DNA of 64,000 bases, taken from NCBI GenBank assembly GCA_004352715.1, contig SCFE01000010.1, positions 2,672,857 through 2,736,856 of the forward strand. The letters run 5' to 3'. Positions 1 through 10,760 of this stretch are shown here, piece after piece; position 1 is the stretch's first letter, and the number at the start of each line of letters is the position of its first letter. The notes below the pieces were generated by a model, which saw nothing but the letters and a program-made list of their open reading frames with translations, was not told the origin of the DNA and searched no databases. This DNA is from Hofstenia miamia (taxonomy: Eukaryota; Xenacoelomorpha; Acoela). A program made the position numbers and the translations under genes.

Positions 1-98
1 CGCAAGTTTTATTTAGACAAAGGTCTGACCCACCCAGGCTCATATAATGCAAGGACCCGAATCATTTGCTCCTTTGTAAGCTCTTTCCGTTTAGGCAT
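1..98 (-). pseudogene. Tc1/mariner transposase N-terminus, cut by window edge
   Basis: Read on the minus strand, an ATG at 98-96 opens a peptide beginning MPKRKELTKEQ, followed by IRVLALYE and then a stop near position 12. This is the usual start of Tc1/mariner transposases (a basic stretch leading into the first helix-turn-helix). The rest of the element would lie to the left of the window. The early stop suggests a dead copy. Confidence 0.55.
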
Positions 99-1055
99 TG
101 TGAAACTTTGCTCAAAAAGAACAGGTATAATGATGTATAGGAGATGATATCATAAGGGGAGTAAATTTCTCTTAAATATATTTAATTGGGGGGTAAAAAA
201 AGCGCTTTAACCATGATATGAGTTGTAAATGATGTAATACTAATATATTAACTCAATAAAGTTATTTCCGACCACGTAATTGAAGTTTCTAGACTTAGTA
301 ATTTTTCAAAATGTTGAGAAAAAAAATATGCTCAGGGCCCCTCAAAAGTATACCAATTTTTTTGGGAATGTTGAATTTAATATATTTAGCAATTTTTGGA
401 ATAAAAATTTGGCCACTGAATACCAAAACAAGTCATTTTTTTGAAAAAATCAAATGGTCTAATATACACGAATATGTCCCACTTCGTACAGGGGTTTTTG
501 CAGAAAGCTCTACGCAAAGGGACCGGAACCAATTTTTCCATAGTACAGAGAGGGACTTGAGGTTTTTTGCCGAAAATTTAACTTTTTGCGATTCCTCGCT
601 AAAAAACTTATCAATCCTTAAAATATTTTGCATTGAGGTGGGGAATCACTGAAATACTATGTCCTCCAGAAATTCAGAAAAATCAGCTTATGTGGTTATG
701 TGGCAAGAATACATAAAAGGACGTATTACTATATATATATTTTTTTTCGAGTATTGTTTCCGTTATGCCATTTTTACAGATATTTATGTGCAAAAATAAA
801 CCATTCATAAAATCAAAAGAAAAAAATTGAAAAATTCTGAAAATTTTTAAACCCCCCTTAAGGATTTTAGTAAAATTATTTTTGAGATATGATGTCAACA
901 CAAATTTCAAACTTTCGGATGGGCAAATGAAATTCTGAAAAGTACCAGCCTATAAATTTTTTAAATCTTTGATCCTTCACAAAATGACTAAAAGTATTTT
1001 ATTCTTAAACTGGCCTCTTTTCTGAAGTTCCTTTAAAACTTTATACATTAATACA
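99..1055. other. No gene recognised
   Basis: AT-rich sequence. The 113-codon open frame at 311-652 has a low-complexity Phe/Lys/Ile composition and no recognisable motif, so I do not call it a gene. There are no splice-flanked exons or RNA genes that I can see. Confidence 0.4.
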
Positions 1056-1350
1056 GTGGCAGAGCGTGGAAATTTTTAGACCAGGGGCCACCAGATATAA
1101 AATTTACATAAAAGATTGTTAAAAATTAATTTCATGTTAATTAAACATTATTTTATATACATCTATGTTTATTTTGCAATGCGTAGTCACGATATCTATC
1201 CTTAAATACAACATGTACATGCTGGCCAATTCAGTTGGTTTGATCATGTTTTGTTCTGAGATGCCTTTAAGAGAAGAACATTCTCACATATTTGAAAGGT
1301 GTTTGAAATCATCAGTAAATAAATAAACTAGGATGAAATTTACTGTAGTA
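1056..1350 (+). mobile_element. hAT-type element, 5' end fragment
   Basis: Starts CAGTGGCAGAGCGTGG, a hAT-like terminus. The first ~200 bp align by eye with the reverse complement of 25991 leftward, the 5' end of the hAT relic at 23-26 kb: shared blocks include the GGGGCCACC segment, a run resembling ATTATTTTATATACA, and GGCCAATTCAGT. The two copies lie in opposite orientation. No transposase coding is seen downstream. Confidence 0.55.
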
Positions 1351-2713
1351 TTTTATTATTTATTAGCTGCTGACAAATAGCATCATTTCCAGGTGCTTTG
1401 AGACTACGATTGCCACAAAGATCACCAGATCTATCTCCAATTGTTATGTGGGTGTATGAAGGCGCGTCTCTACCCTGTTTTCATATCTTAAAATCTCGAT
1501 AACCTGAAGGCCAAAATCATGCAGAAAATTGATTAACAAAATATCTCGTACAATGATGTCAGATTTTCCTATTCAAACCATTCATAATATTCTTTGATGA
1601 CGAGATTAGGTCAAACATCAAAAACTGCACATCTCATTTGATATAACATATCTGTTAAAAGCAATTTGAACAAACTTATCTTTCTGAAAAAGAATGATCC
1701 TTATATTTATGAAACTCTTCAAAGAATGACCTTCAAATTAATAAGTAGGTTTTGATTAAATATCAATTTTTCATTTCAGAAATGAAGACTGATTGAAACA
1801 ACGTCAACATAGATAGAATCTGAAGTGAATTGGAAGACAAAAATCAAGCTTAATTCTGACTTTTTCTAGAAATTGGTGAATTTGAATCTACCAGAACTAT
1901 ATAACCACTTGCAACATTGCATTTACGTATAAATTTATCAATCATATTAGGTTTTGGCCATTAAAACGTGATAATGCATGTTAAGTCATTTTAAATACTG
2001 ATACAATTCAATTTTTAAACAAATTAGTTTTTGATTTATAAAACCTTCAATGATTAAATTGCTATGAAGAAAAATTTGATAAGTAGTGATTCATTGTGTT
2101 TTATGTTTACTTTGCTTATGTATTTTCAATACATTTGACCTTTCATTTTCTGTTGGTTGATCTCTGCAAAAGGTTAAGTAATTACAGGTTTCAAAATTTT
2201 CTTTTTTCGCATTTTGTTATAAACTAATAACGTATGCTTATCTATTATAACTAGGCACCAAACGATCATGCAGTACATTTAAACATAATGCATTTAGAAA
2301 ATCATTCTATTTAGTCAACCCTCGATTGTCCGCCGCCATTGGGGATCGACATATTTTCGACGGAAAGCTTTATCGGCGGATATGTAATTTGACAAATTTA
2401 TGATATATGGCCCGTTTGAAAAAAATCGGCGTAAGCAGAAGGTTGCGCATAATCAAACGGTCAACTCTATTTTAAAGTTTGCCAAATGAATAAAATTATT
2501 TCCACATGCGAATTTTATAATCAATCTATCAATAAGGCTATGAGTTTATTATAAACATAAAAACCAAAGTTATTTTGGTTAATGTTAGAAATTGTAGTTT
2601 ACAAAAAGGTCTCTATATTATATATTTGTCAATCATTCACTAAGATTATTTTCGGAAGTTTATAACACCAGTTTGAATGAAATTTAAGAATGTTTTTACT
2701 GAATTCTTTTTAG
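1351..2713. other. Non-coding stretch upstream of CMTR1-like exons
   Basis: No recognised gene. Probably intron or 5' flank of the CMTR1-like gene, because the first exon seen (2714) is internal and opens after an acceptor, but I could not find an earlier exon. Confidence 0.4.
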
Positions 2714-5595
2714 GATTCAAGAAATCTTGTATCAAGTGATCCAATGTACTGGCAACCAACTTACGGAAAACCAATTAATCGAATTTTAAATTCTAGATTT
2801 TGTTTACCTCATCTTTTACAAGAGGTCATTGCAGCTTTGGATAATGCTGTTTGCTTAAAGAAAAAATATATTGGGGAATTCAGAAGTTTTATTGCCAAGA
2901 ATGATTCATCATTAGACAATATTCCTAAGTACATATATCGACAATTATCGGAGAGATTTAAGGTAAATTTATGGAATTTCATTTTGCATATTATGTGTTT
3001 TTAGGCGGATAATAAATGCTTTCTTCTACGTGGTGAAAATATATTTAACAATATATTTGTTGCTAATTCAAATTCTCAAACGCGTTTTGCTGTTGAAGTC
3101 GCAAGTTTTTCATCTGGAACATTCTCTATTTTACAGTATTTTTCAAAGCCTGAGCTCAGTGGCGAAGATACTACAAAAAATTTTACTAATAATAATGGAT
3201 TTTTGTTTGATTATATTTGTAGTTCTTTATTGAGAAGCGCCGCTTCAAAATGTCAGACAATCAAAGCTGCCTTAGTTATTGCGGACATTTCAACCGATTT
3301 ACTTTCAGCTAGACATTTTCAAGAAATATATTTTAAGGGTCAGTCAATTACTGCAGTGATACTTGCTTTGAAGTCACTCGAAGTGGGTGGTACTCTAGTA
3401 ATGGCTGTTGATCAGATAGTTTCAAGATTTTCTGCTAGCATTATATATATTTTATATCGTTTGTTTCGTAAAATGGCCATATTTGAAGTTTCGCGAAGCA
3501 TTTGCCTTTCTGGAAGAATTATAGTATTTCAGGAATTCAAGGTAATCTTATTTTATTAAAAAGTGCAGATATGCCGAAGGCTACAAAGTCTGTCAACTGC
3601 GGTTGGTACAATTTTACATAAAGTAGTGACTTTTTTGAAGGTCTTGAGGGATTTAGCTCATATATGTTGCTTAGTTTTAATGCTTAAATTTAACATACAT
3701 TAAAAATTTAAAAGAAATAAAGGAAAATTATTTTCAAATCATTCATAAATTCCAGAATGTTGTTATCCAATTTTGAAACGTATACAATATAACAGAAACA
3801 GAGGCTAGAAATACTTATCAAAAAATAGAAATTGTAATCAAAACAAATTAGAACTTACAATGTTATTAGCATCTTAGACTTACCTGGACATTGAACTTAC
3901 AGTGTTATGGTAATACTTTTACATATTTCAATTATTCAGACTTCTAAATATTTTTTTAGATGCACAATAAAATGCGCGTTTCATGCAGCCACTTTACTTT
4001 CCAAATTTATTATTGGATTTAGGTCCGGCGAATTGTCTGTCTAAGGACCCAGAATGGAAATGTTTTTCGTAGTAACCAAATTGTGTACCGTCTTCGTTTA
4101 TTGAGAGTTTGCCCCATAAAGTTGAAATCTGTAATGTATATATGTACCTACAAAGAAACCTGCATTTGAATTATATAATGGAAGTAAAACTGATATTTAA
4201 TTGTTTATTGGTATTATTTCTGAAAAATGATAATCGTGTCAAAAGTAATCAGGCCGTGCCATTCTCGTATTTTGCGGAGGCGAATGCATGAGTTTTATTG
4301 GGTTATGTACAAATACTTAACAAATATTTGTATATAAACCAATGAAAATTAATGCGTTTACATCCGCGAACTGCGACGATGGCAAGGCCTGTGGTAAATA
4401 TGTATCGCTTTGAAAGTAATATAAAATATATTACCAAAGGCCACCAGAAATGCTTTTGCCTGGCCGGATTGTGGCCCATGGGTCGTCAGTTGTGCACACC
4501 CCAAGTTTAGTAAATTACATTGTTCCAAGTACATGTAAAGCATTTGTAATTCAATGCTGTTTTATCAATTTGACTTCTGAATGAAATTTCTCTTTTACTT
4601 TCTGTATTATGATGATTAATCAAGTTAATATACATTGTTTTAAAATGCCTTTTTAACCATAATGGTTCCAATCTAGAAATTCTATAACCAAGCAATGGCG
4701 TCTGCGCGGGGGATATTGCAAATATTCCATTTTCAGATTCTCAACATTGATGGCTTTCAATTAAAAATTCAAATATTTTATGTAAAATTTTGACTGCTTT
4801 TCGAAGGTCTTTTCAAAGTTTTTAATCACTCAACATGATTTCCACCAGACTTGTCAACGAGCGTACATTTCCTAGCCGACTCGGCTCGCCACATAAAATT
4901 TTTGAATGAGGCTCGTTTAGCTCGGTATTTTTTAAAAACATTGTACTCAAAGAATTTTTTACATAGATCTTCCTAATATTTAATAAGCATTTCTTAAATA
5001 AGATTATAGGAAAGGCATAATGACTGCAAAAAATAAGAATAATCTCCATAATCAAATTAACAAGCAGAACTATAAACTTCCTTCGCCTAAAATAGGTTCG
5101 TTTTGGGCTCGTTGTATATCAAATACTGTGCTCGGCTCTGCTCGGCTCGTTAGAAGCTCGGCTCGTTGACAAGTCTGATTTCCACTGATAATTCACACAG
5201 GAAACCTTGCATCCACCCCCTATACACATGTGTAACATACATTTATTTTATTGTTGGTGCATAACCAAAAATTTAAATTTAACGGATACCATATTTATTT
5301 TTTTTATTTTTTACTCATTTAGGGGAAATCTGACACTGTTGTTGATTACCTATTCTACATTAACGAAAATATGTGTGAACAAAATAACGAACAAAGAGTG
5401 GTCCTACAATTAGTACCTTACACTTGTATATTTGAAGACATTTTTAATGGATATTTAATAGAAAAGTGCAATATTCACCTCTTAAAATTGTTGTCTGAGA
5501 TAATTGATTTCGAAAAACAAAAATTTCCCTTAATGACACTGGACATTCGAGCTCCATCTACGCTACACGATGAATCAAAGGTAGAAGATACGTAG
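2714..5595 (+). CDS. CMTR1-like Rossmann methyltransferase domain, probably inactive; partial gene
   Basis: Three exons join in phase 0: 2714-2962, 3005-3541 and 5323-5580 or to the TAG at 5593-5595. Splice sites are GT-AG, with introns of 42 and 1781 bp. CMTR1 (FTSJD2) methylates the 2'-O of the first transcribed nucleotide of capped mRNA in the nucleus. The match is to its Rossmann domain: a GGTLV strand, FSASIIYILYRLF, then SRS...GR, a Lys, and VVDYLFYIN, in the order found in CMTR1, followed by a segment with VVLQLVPY. The family's K-D-K-E tetrad seems degraded: the Lys of GGxFVCK aligns with Ala (GGTLVMA), the Glu of the SER motif aligns with Gly, and the ADGG loop reads ADIS. Only the middle of the protein is seen (about 265 codons). 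G-patch and C-terminal parts are absent. Exon 3 may end at a donor (AAG|gtagaag, 5581) or at the stop. It could be a diverged paralogue or another FtsJ-type pseudo-enzyme. Confidence 0.6.
4846..5177. mobile_element. hAT MITE, copy 1 (in CMTR1-like intron 2)
   Basis: 332 bp with perfect 17-bp terminal inverted repeats, CAGACTTGTCAACGAGC at the left end, flanked by exact 8-bp duplications ATTTCCAC at 4838-4845 and 5178-5185. Eight-bp target duplications and CAG...CTG ends are hAT hallmarks. The interior is rich in GCTCG and CGGCTCG motifs and has no coding potential. A sibling lies at 7228-7571. Confidence 0.92.
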
Positions 5596-6509
5596 CGGAT
5601 TTCTTTGTATTTAATGATTTGTGCAATATGTAATTTTTTTGTTCAATCAACAATTTTAATTCTCGAATCAAATGTTTAGTTGTCATGTTATATCTAGTTT
5701 TGAAACATTGGATAGTGGAGACATTATTAAGATGTTTTGTAATCGTTATAACTTGTATACAAAATTTAATTTAAATTGTTTATTTAGGTTCATGTTACCA
5801 TATATGAATTTCTTCATTTATTTGAGATCATTTTAGCCTAAGAATTACTAATCAGGTCAAAATTGACCCGAAACAATATATTTCGCATATCAGTAAGCTG
5901 CTGCAGTAAGTTATGAAGTAATACTCCGCAACTTTGTTTCTTTAGGTATTTGCCAAATTATGTTTATCTATTCTATTGATACGGAAGTTTGTCTGGTTTT
6001 ATAAAGATTTTTAAAATTCTTTTTTAGCGACAATAAATGAACATAGACTTAAAATATATGGATGTTTTAAAAAAATTATAAATGCTCCAAAACTGTCTTG
6101 AGATCAAAAATTGACATATACGATATATCGGGGAGGACAGGGTAGAGCTCAGAGATGGACACGGGTCGAATTTTTCAGACCCGGCTTGTCAACTATTATT
6201 TCAAGCCCGTGTTGGAATTTTTGTAGCCCGTTTTCGGCTCGTCAAAATTTGTTGATCTATTTCAACCTATTAATTTTTGGCTGTAGCACTAAGTCCAATT
6301 TGACTACAACTACAATCTCTTTCTGACTGAGCAGAATTTATAGTGCATATAAATCAACTTAAATGTAGTAAATCCTATATAACTTAAAAGCAATGTGTTG
6401 AAAAATCAATGCTAAATTTTGAAAAACTACAATAGTATCAAATGCTCCTCTAGTACTGCAATCTAATAGTCAATTTGGTCAAGCAAATCTAAAAATTCAA
6501 GTATTGATN
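5596..6509. other. No gene recognised
   Basis: AT-rich. Around 6146-6245 there is a GC-richer patch with CCCG/GGGC runs and a CGGCTTGTCAAC motif resembling the hAT MITE family, but I found no matching second end. A single N at 6509 marks an assembly join. Confidence 0.35.
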
Positions 6510-9231
6510 TCAACTGGCATGGTCCCAGCTAATTCCCAAACGCCTGATACTCTTGCTTCTCTTCACCCTCTGCAAGATGAGCCATTACTTTTTGAAAATA
6601 TCATTCCGTCTTATGAATGGGATGTCAGCTCGATTTTAAAATCCTGGTTATAGTCAATTCTTTCCTGAACACTTACTCAATGCCATTGCGTGTCCAAATA
6701 CCCGTGTGGGAGAAAATACTTTGAATTCGCTTTGCAGATTAGTTAATCTATTGGCTTCAGGGAATCTGCCAGTTGAAGTCCGTCCTTGGTTTTGTGCTGC
6801 AAATCTTTTTGCTGTTAATAAGCCAAAAGGTGGAATTAGACCAATTGTTGTTGATGTTTTGCAACGACTTGTTGCAAAATGCCTGGTTCATGCTGAGGCC
6901 CAAATGATTTTGAATCCCCACCAACTAGGAGTTGCTACAAAAAGTGGAGCAGGAGCAATGATTCATACTGTAATAAAAAGGGAAAATACTTTGAATTTGC
7001 TTTGCAGATCAGTTAATCTATTGGCTTCAGGAAATCTGCCAGTTGAAGTCCGTCCTTGGTTTTGTGCTGCAAATCTTTTTGCTGTTAATAAGCCTAAAGG
7101 TGGAATTAGACCAATTGNAATGCTCCTCTAGTACTGCAATCTAATAGTCAATTTGGTCAAGCAAATCTAAAAATTCAAGTATTGATTGTTTCCTGAACAC
7201 TTACTCAATGTCATTGAGTGTCCAAATCAGACTTGTCAACGCGCCGACATTTCCAAGCTCGGATCGTTTAAATTTTGTGTAAGTTCGGCTCCGCTTGCCA
7301 CATAAAATCTTTGAATGAGGCTCGTTTTAGCTCGGTTTTTTTAAAAATATTGTGATCAAAGAATTTTTTACATAGCTCTTCCTATTATTTAATAAACATT
7401 TCTTAAATAAGAATATAGGAAAGGCATCCTGACTGCAAAAAATAAGAAAACTCTCTATAGTCAAATTAACAAGCAGAACTATAAACTTGTTTTGCCTAAA
7501 ATAGGCTAGTTTTGTACTAGTTTTATATCAAATACTGTGCTCAAACTCGGGTCGGCTCGTTGACAAGTCTGTTCCAAATACCCGTGTGGGGGAAAATACT
7601 TTGAATTTGCTTTGCAGATCAGTTAATCTATTGGCTTCAGGAAATCTGCCAGTTGAAGTCCGTCCTTGGTTTTGTGCTGCAAATCTTTTTGCTGTTAATA
7701 AGCCTAAAGGTGGAATTAGACCAATTGCTGTTAGTGAAGTGTTGCGTTGACTTGTTGCAAAATGCCTGGTTCACGCTCCCAATGCTGAGGCCCAAATGAT
7801 TTTGAATCCCCACCAATTAGGAGTTGCTACAAAAGGTGGAGTAGAAGCAATGATTCACGCTTCCAGATATAAAATGGAGAAGTGTTTAATTCCTGGAACT
7901 AAAGGCATGATTTCGATTGATTTTATGAATGCTTTTGACACTCTGAATCGAAGTTCTATCATTGAAGCAGTAAAAAAGAATCTACCTGGGTTCCATTCAT
8001 GTGTACAGCAGTCGTATGCGCGTCACAGTAACCTGCTATATGATGGGAAAATAAGTAGTAGTGAAACTGGGGTGCTACAGGGCGATCCTCTGGGTCCATT
8101 GCTCTTTGCAATTACTCTCCATCACTTATAGATTGCATCAGCTTAGAACCTCCTGAGCTTGAACTCAATAGTTGGTACTTGGATGATGGACTATGTTGTG
8201 GTAGCGAATATTCTCTATCTAGATGCCTTACAATCATTCAAGAATTGGTTTCTTCTTTGGGCCTTCAAGTCAACTTAAGGAAATGTCAATTGTGGAGTGC
8301 CACAGAATTTACCAGTATTGACTAATATATTCCCAGGGCACCTATTGGTGGTTTTGAACTACTTGGTGTTCCAGTTGGTGATAACCAGTATATGCAACTG
8401 CTTCTCTAGAAATGGTCTACAAAATCTCAGGAATGTCTAGAAAGGCTCAGTGAGCTCAGAGATCCTCAGCTTACTATGGGTATTCTTAAAGTGTGCTTTA
8501 GTACTCCAAAGCTTACCTATGCTTTGCGATCTTTTCCTCCCTCGGCTAAAAGTGAGGTTATTTTAAGGGAATTTGATGAATCCTTATGTTATGCTATTTC
8601 ATGTNGTACTTGGATGATGGACTATGTTGTGGTAGCGAATATTCTCTATCTAGATGCCTTACAATCATTCAAGAATTGGGTTCTTCTTTGGGCCTTCAAG
8701 TCAACTTAAGGAAATGTCAATTGTGGAGTGCCACAGAATTTACCAGTATTGACTAATATATTCCCAGGGCACCTATTGGTGGTTTTGAACTACTTGGTGT
8801 TCCAGTTGGTGATAACCAGTATATGCAACTGCTTCTCTAGAAATGGTCTACAAAATCTCAGGAATGTCTAGAAAGGCTCAGTGAGCTCAGAGATCCTCAG
8901 CTTACTATGGGTATTCTTAAAGTGTGCTTTAGTACTCCAAAGCTTACCTATGCTTTGCGATCTTTTCCTCCCTCGGCTAAAAGTGAGGTTATTTTAAGGG
9001 AATTTGATGAATCCTTATGTTATGCTATTTCATGTATCATTGGGTCACCACTTCCTGATATTGCATGGAATCAATCATCTTTCCCAATCAAAATAGGAGG
9101 CTTTGGTATACGTCATGTCTGTGACCAGCATAGTAGTAAGAGATGGGCACGACCCTGCTACATTGGGACACCCTGAAGTTCTCATAACACCTATGACTAT
9201 TTGCCATGTGGAAATGGACTGATTCTATTGG
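6510..9231 (+). pseudogene. Non-LTR retrotransposon reverse transcriptase, degenerate and duplicated
   Basis: Translated pieces carry RT hallmarks. The N-terminal palm includes NLLASGNLPVEVRP and KPKGGIRPI (6720-6846). Then come HQLGVAT and motif A, IDFMNAFDTLNR (7913-7950); motif B, GVLQGDPLGPLLF (8071-8109); motif C, YLDDG (about 8173-8188); and a thumb-like GFELLGVPVGDNQ region. The frame is broken by stops and shifts (e.g. TGA near 7748, TAA near 8335), so the copy is dead. The fragment at 6706-6846 recurs at 6979-7117 and 7590-7730, and 8174-8604 recurs at 8606-9036, each around a single N, so some of the repetition is probably assembly error. C-terminal parts of the same element reappear at 14690-14853 and 16096-16330, beyond nested insertions. 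Confidence 0.8.
7228..7571. mobile_element. hAT MITE, copy 2, nested in the retrotransposon
   Basis: 344 bp, clearly the same family as 4846-5177, beginning CAGACTTGTCAACG and ending GACAAGTCTG. It is flanked by GTCCAAAT (7220-7227) and TTCCAAAT (7572-7579), an 8-bp duplication with one substitution. The unoccupied target is visible in the paralogous retrotransposon stretch at 6692-6699 (GTCCAAAT once, followed by ACCCGTGTGGG). Confidence 0.93.
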
Positions 9232-9244
9232 ACGCCATAATCGA

Positions 9245-10760
9245 ATTTGTTGTAACAATGTTTAAACATGAAACACTATGCTTCAAAGAAAATATCCATA
9301 AATCCAAACCCCAAATATTTCAGAATGAAAAAAAAATTGAAAAATGATGTATTTGCATTAGAGCAGGTTTCTAAGTGCGTTAATATTGATCAAAGCAAAT
9401 ATGCAAGAGGCAAAAAAACAATTTCTTTAGCAATTGCTTATAAATTGTACTAAATATAAAAGTGCACATTACACAATGACTCTGAGCAATAAAGTTCAAT
9501 AATATATCTAATGATGTTGATCGCGCACAAATTCTATATAATTTGTAAAAATGTAAGCCATTCTGCTTAATATGAGTCTTCATCAGAAAAACTCAAATGT
9601 GATTGGTCAACGTCGTTTTCAAAATACATTGTCTTTTCACATGCTCCATACACGCCTGTTATTATTACTGACTCATTTACATGTAAAAATTTTTTCCATG
9701 CATTTTGATTGCTTAGCTGGTTCTATGTATAAAGTTTATTTTGTTTTTTGCAATCAATACATTACATGCAAAGGGTTAAATTTTTGTTTTTGAAATATGT
9801 TGCTATTTTTCCATTGTAAAAATTCCATGTGTTTAATTCATTTTGCTAATATCAAAATACATAAATGAGAAACGTTTTTGTTAAACTTGTCATTACAGGT
9901 GTAATACATGACAAAAGCAAACTAGTAATAGGAAAACTTAAACATGGGTTATGCATAAAAGCAACTTAGCATTACAGATGTATGAAATATAGACTTACAT
10001 GTTATAATAAAAATAGTTTTTGGAAAAAAAGTAAACATGGTTTTATGCATAAAGACGAAATTTTGATTCCTAAAAATTATGCATGCAATGTTATTAATAT
10101 TATTTATACACACTTGCTTTTCAATATACAATATTATTATATTCGTTTTACACAATGATCTTCTCTCTACATTTCTTTTTGGTGTATACGGTTTTTTCAT
10201 GACTACACATTGTAGACTCATTACATCTTTTGTCGATGTTTACATGACAATCTTCTTTTCCGCATTTCTTTGTGGTTTATTTACATTTTAGGAGAGTATA
10301 CATGCTTGCAGATTGTTACATCTTTTGTCAACTTACACACCTTTTTCAGCTTTATTTTGGTTTATGGGGTTTTATGTGGCTGTGTGCATTACATGGCTTT
10401 CCACTATTCCATTGTTTTGTATCGCCAAATTAGTCACAATTCCATGCTATGCTCCGCCTTTGTTCTAAATGTATACACTTGTAAATGCATGCAACGAGCT
10501 ATATGACAAATATTTATCAAAAGCAAAATGCTTACAAAGAATTTGAGTTCTAGAAACAGCTAATAAATTCAATATCCCTAATTTAGTTGACAGTTAAAAT
10601 GATTACATATAAATAATTACCTTCAGTCAATTGCAAGTTAAAGAAATTGAGTAAATGCAATTAAGACAAAATACTTGGTAAAACAATAATACATATAAGT
10701 TCGCTTTAAAGCAAAAACGTGTACAATGAAAAGAGAGAATACAAAAATGTAAATAGACAC
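9245..10760 (+). repeat. Left long inverted arm of the 9.2-14.6 kb element
   Basis: Pairs in inverted orientation with 13740-14585. An open frame at 9268-9453 has its diverged partner on the opposite strand at 14371-14562 (shared NIDQSKYARGKK), showing that both arms descend from the same sequence. That frame has no known function and is probably incidental. Confidence 0.75.

Noticed and set aside
311-652. 113-codon open frame on the + strand
   Set aside because: Low-complexity Phe/Ile/Lys composition, overlapped by an opposite-strand frame, no motif; likely chance.
10079-10506. Hydrophobic open frames resembling small membrane proteins
   Set aside because: They lie in the inverted arm of the 9.2-14.6 kb element, with a diverged opposite-strand copy; Phe/Cys/Tyr richness comes from base composition.
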